Below, in pieces: positions 1 to 9,300 of a DNA stretch of 64,000 bases. The notes under the pieces are model-generated. The model saw only the letters and a program-made list of their open reading frames with translations. It did not search any database and was not told the DNA's origin. The stretch's first letter is position 1. Every line of letters starts with the position of its first letter. The stretch is taken from NCBI GenBank assembly GCA_965229445.1, contig OZ245876.1, positions 434,001 to 498,000 on the forward strand, read 5' to 3'. Source of the DNA: Owenweeksia sp965229445 (GTDB taxonomy: Bacteria; Bacteroidota; Bacteroidia; Flavobacteriales; Schleiferiaceae). The position numbers and the translations under genes are program-made.

Positions 1-1550
1 GGACCTTGGGCACCACCAGCATAGTAATTAGTTTGAGCAAACCCTGAACCTCCAGTTACACCATCTTCAGCAAATACTAAAGCGTAGCGCAAGTCAAGTC
101 CAGAACCTTCAAGTATGAAGTCAGATTCAACGTCTACCGTCACATCACCATTGGAAGGATTGTAGTTGATATTGGTAATTTCCACTGTAGCTCCAGGAAT
201 TATGTTGCGACGCTGATCGTGGAAACTAATCATAGAACCGGCACCGTTTGGTGTTCCGGAAATACCTTGAGCACTGAAGAGACGATCACCAGAGAATGTA
301 GGGAAGCCACCGTTTAGTTTAGAATCATAATCGGTTACTGCCATTGGATCACCGTTGTGTACCGCTAGAAGAACGGCAGTCTCGTGATAATTCAATAACA
401 TATGCTGCATCGCTACACCACCACGTGGGCACCAGCCGCACCATGTTCCTGTACGCTCCTCAATAACTACTGTTCTCTCAGGAGGATTAGAAGAGGCAAC
501 TATTGTTGCCTTAATGGTATCATTATCATTATTTGGATCATTGTTACCATTGATGTTAGATAGCCACATTTCAACTTCATATTTCCCATCCGTTGAAGGA
601 GTCCACTGAGCTGGACTGGAAACAGTTTTGAATTCACCGCTCGCGGCAGGAAGGTTACCGGTAGCTTGTTGCGTAACCACGGTGCCACCATTGACACGAT
701 AGTTAAAATCAGCATTGGCCACGGTGTTTACTCCAACATTGCGAAATAGGCCAGACATAAATACGCTCTTTCCGGTAAGAACAACGGCAGGCATATCAAT
801 GCTAATTCCTGACATGTCATCATTTGGAGGAGTACCAGGTATGATTTCGTAATAAGAATTGTCAACCGGCGTAGGATCATTTCCTGCGGCATTAGCCACG
901 TTTGGAGATCCGGGCGCTTCTGCGTAATTCAAGGAATTAACTTGCACACCAACGGTGATACCGGTAGCAGTTCCAGCACCATTTGGACCGGTACGTTGGT
1001 CCACAACATACATTTTGTTGGTGGATTCTTCCATTACGATAGACCAATAGGTCCATCCACCTGCGTTGGCGGCATTGGATGCAGAGCTGAAAAATACCCA
1101 GTGCTGACGGTTAGGTGCAGTACCGAATGTTTTAGAAACGACGTTGTCGCTTGCTGCTCCACCGCTGAGGTCAATCCCCCATACCATTACAGACATATCT
1201 GGAATGGAAACTGAAGGTAAAGAGGTGTTATTTCCGTCTGGAGGGGTTCCAGAATTGGAATTAAAGGTTAGAATACCATTATTTGAAACATAATAACTAC
1301 TTACCGCATTTCCATCAAAGTCAAAACTAAATGGAATGTTCTGTGCAGTTGACCACATGTCAGTAGTAGTTCCTGGAAGAACTGTGGCCCATCCAGCTGG
1401 AAGTCCGCCACCAAGTGGGAATTCGTCGTCCTGGTTTAGGCCACCGGGGTTTTCGCCAATGTCAATTGCGGGAAGAATGTAGTAACTGGATTGACCTATC
1501 ATAAAGTTACTGACCAGTAGGGATACAAATAGGGTGTAGAAATTTTTCAT
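1..1550 (-). CDS. Omp28-like secreted protein with thioredoxin-type CxxC, partial (C-terminus beyond window)
   Basis: The frame is open from an ATG at 1550 to the left edge (516 codons visible). It begins with a signal peptide (MKNFYTLFVSLLVSNFMIGQ). About 350 residues of beta-rich, Asn/Gly/Thr-rich sequence follow, with a jelly-roll or adhesin-like look. At about residues 368-378 there is a TGTWCGWCPRG motif, typical of the Omp28 family, whose thioredoxin-like fold carries a C-x-x-C. Secreted Bacteroidota proteins of this kind usually end in a type IX sorting domain, which would lie outside the window. It is divergent from the sorted cargo gene at 1662. Redox activity on exported proteins is an inference from the motif; substrate and partners are unknown. 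The family call is fairly secure, the function is not. Confidence 0.72.
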   Translation of the reverse strand, partial: MKNFYTLFVSLLVSNFMIGQSSYYILPAIDIGENPGGLNQDDEFPLGGGLPAGWATVLPGTTTDMWSTAQNIPFSFDFDGNAVSSYYVSNNGILTFNSNSGTPPDGNNTSLPSVSIPDMSVMVWGIDLSGGAASDNVVSKTFGTAPNRQHWVFFSSASNAANAGGWTYWSIVMEESTNKMYVVDQRTGPNGAGTATGITVGVQVNSLNYAEAPGSPNVANAAGNDPTPVDNSYYEIIPGTPPNDDMSGISIDMPAVVLTGKSVFMSGLFRNVGVNTVANADFNYRVNGGTVVTQQATGNLPAASGEFKTVSSPAQWTPSTDGKYEVEMWLSNINGNNDPNNDNDTIKATIVASSNPPERTVVIEERTGTWCGWCPRGGVAMQHMLLNYHETAVLLAVHNGDPMAVTDYDSKLNGGFPTFSGDRLFSAQGISGTPNGAGSMISFHDQRRNIIPGATVEITNINYNPSNGDVTVDVESDFILEGSGLDLRYALVFAEDGVTGGSGFAQTNYYAGGAQG

Positions 1551-1632
1551 AATCTATCTATAAGTCTTTTAATTATCTAATTCGCTAAAATATGGAAAAA
1601 GTAGCATCCCTGTGTTAAATTCTTAGAATTGT

Positions 1633-1640
1633 TATCTTTG
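1633..1640 (+). promoter_or_regulatory. -7 promoter element TATCTTTG upstream of the T9SS cargo gene
   Basis: This is an exact match to the Bacteroidota -7 consensus TAnnTTTG, ending 21 nt before the ATG at 1662. No good TTG -33 element lies at the expected spacing, so the call rests on the -7 box alone. Confidence 0.5.
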
Positions 1641-1661
1641 CAGCTAATAGACCTCTATAAT

Positions 1662-2387
1662 ATGAAAGGAAGATTATTCGTTTTATTGTTTGCATTGGCC
1701 AGTTTTAGCGTCAATGGCCAAAATTTGCAAATTGTTGAGAAAGGCACAGATAGTGTTGCCACAGGCAACGCTTACACCACCAATGATGTCTATTCCTACA
1801 TCAATATCACCAATGTGGGTACCAATCCAATGGATGTACTGGTGAAAAGGATTGACAAGAATTGGAGTTCTTTCTTAGACAGCAATGCGATATGTTGGGT
1901 GTTGTGTTTTGGCACGGATATATCCGTAGCTCCTCCAGCGTTCGCTCTCACTATCAATCCCGGGGATACTACTACCAAAAACGATTTTGTAGGTCATGTT
2001 TATCCCGATATGGATGGAGTACCAGCCTCAGGTGATATTACCTACGTATTCTTCGATATGAATAACCCTAATGATAGTGTTGCACACACGATTACTTATG
2101 AGGTAACTACAACTTTTGATGTTCCTGAAGTAACGCAACGCGAGCGTTTGTCTGTATACCCTAATCCAGCCTCTGAAAATATTACGCTTGAGTATGATCT
2201 TACAGATGTTAGTTCTGCTCGTTTTGAATTGGTAAATATCGTAGGGAACCTGGTGTATCAGAAAGATTTGCCTTCACAAGTTGGCACGGTAGACCTAAAC
2301 ATTAGCAAACTTAAGCGTGGAGTCTATTTTTATGTATTGCGCAGTGGAGAGGAAGCCGTCATTACCAGAAAGCTAGTGGTGAAGTAA
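1662..2387 (+). CDS. Secreted protein with type IX secretion C-terminal sorting domain
   Basis: The product is 241 residues. The start is the ATG at 1662, where a clean signal peptide begins (MKGRLFVLLFALASFSVNG). An upstream in-frame ATG at 1629 lies inside the promoter and is rejected. Residues about 30-155 form a beta-sandwich-like region with a C-x-x-x-C pair (ICWVLC). The last 80 residues are a type A sorting domain: the YPNPAS motif, a central ELVNIVG strand, and a terminal GVYFYVLRSG then KLVVK. Such domains route proteins through the SprA channel, encoded about 1 kb downstream. The middle domain is unrecognised. The sorting-domain call is strong. Confidence 0.85.
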   Translation: MKGRLFVLLFALASFSVNGQNLQIVEKGTDSVATGNAYTTNDVYSYINITNVGTNPMDVLVKRIDKNWSSFLDSNAICWVLCFGTDISVAPPAFALTINPGDTTTKNDFVGHVYPDMDGVPASGDITYVFFDMNNPNDSVAHTITYEVTTTFDVPEVTQRERLSVYPNPASENITLEYDLTDVSSARFELVNIVGNLVYQKDLPSQVGTVDLNISKLKRGVYFYVLRSGEEAVITRKLVVK

Positions 2388-2407
2388 TTGTCAGTTTAAA
2401 GAATTTG

Positions 2408-2433
2408 AGCCGGTATTTTTACCGGCTTTTTTT
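2408..2433 (+). terminator. Rho-independent terminator after the T9SS cargo gene
   Basis: An 8-bp perfect stem (AGCCGGTA / TACCGGCT) with a TTTT loop is followed directly by at least six T residues. It sits 20 nt after the stop codon. Confidence 0.9.
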
Positions 2434-2752
2434 ATTTATAGCCCCTTGTGAAGCAATCACTCTTCATTTTTTGATATTCAGCATAACATTTATTGCAGGT
2501 TCTGGGCAGAATTTGAGCATGGTTCCCGTGGTCTCTGATACCTAGGTTCTTGCCTTCCGGATATTACCGTCTTTCTCCGATTGCGATGAAGGCCACTTCG
2601 GTCAAGTGCAATTCCTAATTCAACCATCTCGGTAGTTGTCGATAATCATTGTTATTAAAGCTTGTGATTTTTTTTAGTCTCGGTATATCAAAAGCCTAAT
2701 TTTGGCGTTTATAGACTCTATCTAAAGAAAAACGAGCTAACCGGCCGGTTCA
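2434..2752. other. Intergenic stretch without a convincing gene
   Basis: Together with the terminator this is the only gene-free gap above 300 bases. It holds the putative ruvA promoter at its right end. On the minus strand a 43-codon open stretch ending at a TAA at 2432-2434 reads like a protein C-terminus (it contains RTCNKCYAEYQ), but upstream in-frame stops break it. It may be a decayed gene or chance. No tRNA or known RNA was recognised. Confidence 0.5.
2672..2704 (+). promoter_or_regulatory. Putative promoter of ruvA-sprA (TTG, 22 nt, TAATTTTG)
   Basis: TTG at 2672-2674 and TAATTTTG at 2697-2704 match the -33 and -7 consensus elements. The 22-nt spacing is at the long end. The ATG of ruvA follows 48 nt later. 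Confidence 0.5.
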
Positions 2753-3331
2753 ATGATCTATCATATAAGTGGCAAATTGGTGGAAGCATCTCCCACCTAC
2801 GCCGTAATTGAAACTGCGGGTGTAGGATACATCCTTCACATAAGCCTAACTACCTATAGCAGTATAGGAAAGTCAGAAAATCTCAAGCTCTATACCCATC
2901 CTATATATAAGGAAGACAGCCAGACCCTGTATGGTTTCTTTACTCCTAAGGAACGAGAAATTTTCAGCAGATTAATATCAGTTTCGGGAGTGGGAGGGAA
3001 TACCGCCAGAGTTATTCTGAGCAGTTTGTCGCCGGATGAGGTAATTGAGGCAATAGCAATAGAGGATGTTTCGTTATTGAAGTCTATTAAAGGTATTGGC
3101 GCCAAAACAGCAGAGCGGATCATAGTAGACCTAAAGGATAAGGTCGGTATGATTGACACTGAAACCAACGAGCTTAAGGGCGGAAGTAATCTTAAGGCAG
3201 AAGCCATGTCTGCCCTTGAGGTTTTGGGATATAATGCCCGACAGTCTGATAAACTCGTGAGCTCAATAATTCGGGATTCGGATGCAGCATCTCTGGAGGA
3301 AGTGCTGAAGGAGGCGCTGAAAAGACTGTAA
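2753..3331 (+). CDS. ruvA: Holliday junction branch migration protein RuvA
   Basis: The product is 192 residues, normal for RuvA. It is the junction-binding subunit of the RuvAB motor that moves Holliday junctions before RuvC cleavage. The three domains are visible: an N-terminal OB fold (MIYHISGKLVE to about 65); two helix-hairpin-helix motifs at about 75-130 (LISVSGVGGNTARVIL and LKSIKGIGAKTAERII); and a C-terminal helical domain ending EEVLKEALKRL that contacts RuvB. Its stop codon directly abuts the sprA start, so the two are almost surely cotranscribed. This ruvA-sprA-gcvH order is familiar from Flavobacteriales. ruvB and ruvC are not in the window. Confidence 0.97.
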   Translation: MIYHISGKLVEASPTYAVIETAGVGYILHISLTTYSSIGKSENLKLYTHPIYKEDSQTLYGFFTPKEREIFSRLISVSGVGGNTARVILSSLSPDEVIEAIAIEDVSLLKSIKGIGAKTAERIIVDLKDKVGMIDTETNELKGGSNLKAEAMSALEVLGYNARQSDKLVSSIIRDSDAASLEEVLKEALKRL

Positions 3332-6300
3332 ATGAAGAAGGTCCTTCGTACTTTCATGAGCCTCACGGCTCTATTTGTCCTTTTGGCTACGCTTACGGGC
3401 ATGACCGGTCCTAGAGCGGATGTGGCCGAAAGGGATCTCTCCTACCTGCTCGTGCCCGCCGATACCAATGATCCGGATAGCGCCGATGCTGGTAGTTCTC
3501 TTCCCGGATTGGGTATGGGGAATCCTTCAAATTACAAGGAAGAAGTTGATTATGACCCTGAGACGGGACTTTACACCGTCACGCATAAAGTGGGCAACCT
3601 GGTGGTTAAACCGCCTATGTTAATGACTCCCGAGGAATATCAGGCTTACGTACAATCTAAGCAGGTTGATGATTATTGGAATACCAAAACCAAAAGTGAA
3701 GAAGCGGCCAGGGCGGAAGGGCGAGATCCGGGCAGCTCATTAATTCCTCAAATTCAGGTAAATAGTGAATTATTCTCCAGTATCTTCGGTAGCAACACCA
3801 TAGACATTCGTCCGCAGGGCTATGCAGAACTTAGATTTGGTGGGCGATTTCAGAAAATTGACAATCCCCTGATTCCGGAGCGGAACAGATCCACATTCAC
3901 CTTTGATTTTGATCAGCGCATTCAAATGAATGTAACGGGTAAGGTTGGTGAAAAGCTGGAGCTGAGAACTAACTATGATACGGAGGCTACCTTTAGTTTC
4001 GAGAATCAGGTGAAGGTTGAATTTACCGGTGATGAGGACGATATTATTAAAAAACTGGAATTGGGAAATGTGAGTTTGCCACTGAACAGTTCTCTGATTA
4101 CCGGTGCTCAAAGTCTTTTTGGATTTAAAGGGCAATTCCAATTCGGAAAGCTCACTCTTACCGGGGTTATTTCCGAACAACGCAGTCAATCCTCTTCCAT
4201 AAATGTTCAGGGGGGTGCTACTACCACAGAATTTGAAATTTGGGCGGACCAGTATGAGGCCAACCGCCACTACTTTCTGTCACAGTACTTCAGAGATAAT
4301 TACGAAAACTTTCTGGGACAGATGCCACTGGTAACATCACCCGTGCAAATCACCAAAGTGGAGGTTTGGGTTACCAACACCAGGCAAACCACAGAAGATA
4401 CCAGGAATGTAGTAGCCTTTATGGATCTTGGTGAGGGAAATCAGGGAGCCTATCGTAGCCTGGAGGAAAACCTACCCGGACCGGTGATTTTTAATCGATT
4501 TACCCCTTACCAGGGTTATCCAGATAACCGAAACAACACCCTGGATCCGGAAGTGCTACAGCGTGATTACCCCGGAGCGAGAGATATTGGCCAGGTAAAT
4601 TCGGCTTTAAATGCAGCGGGCTTTGAAGAAGCGATTGAATATGCGGAACTATCCAACGCCCGCAAGCTACGGGCCTCTGAATTTGATTTCAATTCTCAAC
4701 TTGGATATATCTCCCTGAATACCTCGCTTAATCAAGATGAAGTGCTGGCCGTGGCTTTTCAGTTTACCGCCGGAGGTAAAACTTATCAGGTGGGTGAGTT
4801 TTCTACGGATGGTATTACTCCACCTCAGACCTTGATCTTAAAAATGCTGAAGAGCACGATCCTTAATGTCAAGGCTCCCATGTGGGATCTGATGATGAAG
4901 AATATCTATAGCCTTAGTGCATTTCAGGTGAATCGGGAAGATTTTAGATTGGATATCCTTTATCAGAATGATGAAACAGGTACTCCTATTCCCTTTATAC
5001 CGGAAGGGGACATTAGCGATGATCTACTGGTACGTGTAGTTGAGCTAGACCGCCTGAATAATAACAACGACCCGCTTCCTGACGGCTTTTTCGATTTTGT
5101 TCCGGGGATCACCATCAAGCCCAATAATGGTAGAATCATATTTCCAGTTCTGGAGCCTTTTGGAAGAACTTTGGCAGAGAAGCTTAAGGATCCGGAGTTA
5201 ATTGAAAAGTATGCTTTTACTCAACTATATGACTCTACGAGGTTTGTAGCTCAAAATGAAACACAACTCAATAAGTACCTACTACGGGGTCAGTTTAAGT
5301 CTTCATCCTCAAGTGAAATATCCCTTAATGCCTTTAATATCCCACAAGGCTCAGTGACGGTATCTGCCGGAGGTGTACAACTGGTAGAAAACGTAGATTA
5401 TACGGTAGATTACAATTTAGGGAGAGTGAAGATTATTAACGATGGTATCCTCAATTCGGGCACTCCTGTTAAGGTTGATTTTGAGAATAATGCCGCCTTC
5501 AATTTCAACACCAAGACATTTATGGGCTTAAATGCGGATTACCGCGTTAATGACAAGCTCAATCTGGGGGGTACCATCATCAGACAATCCGAACGACCGC
5601 TTACTCAAAAGGTGAATATAGGTGAAGAACCTATTGCCAATATGATGTGGGGACTTAATGGTTCTTATTCAGACGAAGCGCCATACTTGACGCGCTTTGT
5701 GGATGCGATACCTTTGATTGATACCAAAGAGAAGTCAACCCTCCAGGTGAATGGTGAGTTTGCACAGTTGGTTCCGGGCTCTCCCCGGGGTATAAAAATT
5801 GATGGTGAGGCCACCACTTATCTCGATGATTTTGAAAGTAGTCAAACCACCATTAGTATTCTTAATCCCAATGGTTGGAAGCTGGCCAGTGTGCCGGCCA
5901 AACAACCGGATCTTTTTCCGGAAGCCGAGATCAATTCTATAGAATCCGGTTACAACCGTGCCAGACTCGCCTGGTATTCGGTAGATCCCCTCTTCACCCA
6001 GCAGAACGATGCGCGCACTCCGGACAACATCCGTCAGGATCAGGATTTGCAATCAGGGCAGTTTGTGCGATCCATTCCGGTTAATGAGGTTTTCCCAAAT
6101 GTTCAAATCGAGCCCTCACAGCCCAGAAATCTTCAGGTATTAGACCTTGCTTATTATCCCAAAGAGCGTGGACCCTATAATTACGTGGTTGAAGATGTTC
6201 CGAATGTTGCGGATGGTTTAGAGCCTGATGGCGAGTTGAAAAACCCCGAAACGCGCTGGGGAGGGGTGATGCGCAACCTGACAACCACCAACTTTGAGGA

Positions 6301-9300
6301 ACAAAATATTGAGTTTATCCAATTTTGGGTGCTTAATCCATTCTATGATCCCGACGGCTCTGTTGATGGTCCAACACGAGGAGGTGACTTTTACATTAAC
6401 CTGGGAAGTATATCAGAGGATGTTTTACGAGACGGACAGCAAGCGGTTGAAAATGGGATTCCAGGAGACGGAGATCTCAGTAAACTAGACAGTACGTATT
6501 GGGGATACTACCCAAAAGTAAGGCCGGTAGTGAATGCTTTTGATAATGATCCTGCAACCAGAAACAGGCAAGATGTGGGATACGATTTATTGGATGACGC
6601 ACAAGAACAAAGCTGGCAACACCCGGGATTAGGCTTCACCTATCTGGAACGATTAGTAGCGAATGGTATAGACCCTACTTCTCAAACCTATCTGGATGCC
6701 CAGGCTGACCCCAGTGCTGATAACTTTCAGTATTACCGCGGGCCTGAGCTTGATAATGCGGATGCAGATATATTGGAGCGCTACAAAAGATTCAATAACC
6801 CACAGGGAAATTCCGATCCAAATCAAATTAATGGGATCGCTGCTTTTGCTACCAATGAGCCGGATATCGAGGACATCAATCGCGATCAAACCATGAGTAA
6901 AACGGAAACATACTACCAGTATAAGATCAGTATGCGTCCGCAGGATTTAGGGCCGGATAATATTGGAACCAATTATATTACAGATGTTTATCGCACCACC
7001 ACTGCTACCTTGCCTAATGGTGAAACCCTTCCGGTAGAATGGATTCAGTTTAAGGTGCCGGTGTTTAGCCCCGATGGGAAGGTGGGTCCCATAGGCGACT
7101 TTAGATCTATCCGATTTATGCGGATGTTCATGAAGAACTTCCCGGAGGATATTGTACTGCGTTTTGCCCAGTTGGAGTTGGTGCGCGGTGAATGGCGCCG
7201 GTTTACCGAAAGCCTTGATGCATTTGGTGATGACCTGAATAATGATGCTGGCGACAACACACTCTTTGAAGTGAACGCGGTAAATATTGAGCAGAATGCA
7301 TCCCGACAGCCCATTCCATATGTTCTGCCTCCCGGCATTGATCGCCAGGTATTGTTTGGTACCACTGCAGCTACCCAACAAAACGAACAAGCTCTCTCTA
7401 TCAGGGTATGTAATTTAGAAGATGGTGCAGCCCGGGCGGTTTTTCGTAATCTCGACTTTGATATGCGGATGTACAATCGCTTGAAGATGTTCACCCATAT
7501 GGAGGATGCCAGCGATGCCGATCTTATCAATCAAGGTGGCCATAAGGATCTCACAGTTTTTATTCGTCTGGGCAGTGATTACAATCAGAATTTCTATGAG
7601 TACGAGATTCCACTTGAAAAAACCGAGTGGGGGGAGACCGATCCGGAAAAGATTTGGCCGGAAGCGAACCGTTTAGATTTTCCGCTTAGTCTTCTAAAAG
7701 ATGTGAAGCTTGAAAGGGATCGTGCATTTGGCACCAGCCAATCCATTACGGAAAGGTATAGTGTAAAAAAGGGTATTGCCACTGTTTCGGTAGTAGGAGC
7801 CCCCAACCTGGGTAATGTAAGAACCATCATGATTGGAGTTAGAAATCCCAAGAAACGCTTTACGGGTGATGGCGATGATGGTCAGGCAAAGTGTGCGGAG
7901 ATTTGGGTGAATGAATTGCGGCTGACAGATTTTGATCAAAGGGGAGGTTGGGCTGCTAATGCCCGCGTAGCTGCTCAGCTGGCAGATTTTGCCAATGTAA
8001 GTGTCAGTGGACGCATGAGTACTGTGGGATTTGGCAGCATAGATCAGAAAGTGAATGAGCGCCAAAAGGAGGAGATCCGGGCCTACGACTTTCAATCCAG
8101 CCTTGAGTTGGGCAAGTTTTTCTCCAAGGATGCTGGCCTCCGCATTCCCATGTATTTCAGTAATAGTGAAGAATGGAAGTCGCCCCAGTTCGACCCTTTG
8201 AACCCGGATATAGAATTCGATGATGCTTTGGCAAATCTCGAAACCGATGCAGAGCGCGAGGAACTTAGCGAAATTTCACAAGACTACTTACGACGGCGAT
8301 CCCTCAATTTTACTAATGTGCGGAAAGAGAGGGTGGGAGCCAGAGCGCGTAAAACACCTATGCCTTACGACATAGAAAACTTTAGCGCGACCTATACATT
8401 TAATGAGACGTTTAGGCGAAATATTTCTATTCAACAGGATATTAGACGCGACTATCGCGGAAGCCTTAATTACAATTACAAGATTAACCCAAAACCAATT
8501 GAGCCCTTTAAGAATGCCAAGTGGATGAACCGCAAGTACTGGGCGCTCATAAAGGATTTTAATTTCACGCCTTACCCCCGTGGCTTTACGGCAATCGGTA
8601 GTTTGGATCGTACCACCAATACGATGCAAATGCGCAACACCAACCAATTCCTTTATCCCTCCATAGATTTCCCGGAATTGCCGATAACCCGAAACAACTC
8701 GTTTAATTTTAATCGACAATACAGCTTGCTGTGGGATTTATCTAAATCATTAAAGCTCGATTTCAACGCCAATATGCGAACCCGGATTGATGAGCTAATT
8801 GATACCAATGGGTTTGGTGAACCTCCCACTTATACCGAAGAAGAAAAGAAGGCAGAAATTTGGAAGAATCTTGGAAATTTTGGGCGACCCACCAATTATC
8901 ACCAAACGCTAAATGTCAATTGGCAAGTACCGATTGATAAGTTACCTTTTATGGACTTTGTGAATATGCAGGCCCGTTATACTGGTGATTATGATTGGAT
9001 ATCAAACTCCACGGTAGCGCTAAATAGACCGGTAGATGACTCCTTAAATTTTGGCAACACCGTACAGAATAACCGCCAAATTCAATTGAATTCAACGCTA
9101 AATTTTTTAGGGCTCTACAATAAGATTCCCTATTTCAAGAAAGTAAATGCGGGTAGTAATCAGGCGAGGAATAATATGAGGCAACGCACCATGCGAAGAC
9201 CAGATGCGGAAGGGGAGGAAAAAGATGGTGAAGAGGATGATGAGGATAGTTTTACGGACAAGGTGTTAGCTGCTACGGTGCGCGTTCTCCTCATGGTTCG

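Noticed and set aside
2490..2627. A 45-codon minus-strand open frame in the gap before ruvA
   Set aside because: It is basic, low in conserved pattern and lacks a promoter or neighbour context; the overlapping frame described as a possible remnant looks more protein-like.
2890..3402. A 170-codon minus-strand open frame opposite ruvA and the sprA start
   Set aside because: Antisense shadow of strongly supported genes; its composition shows no domain.
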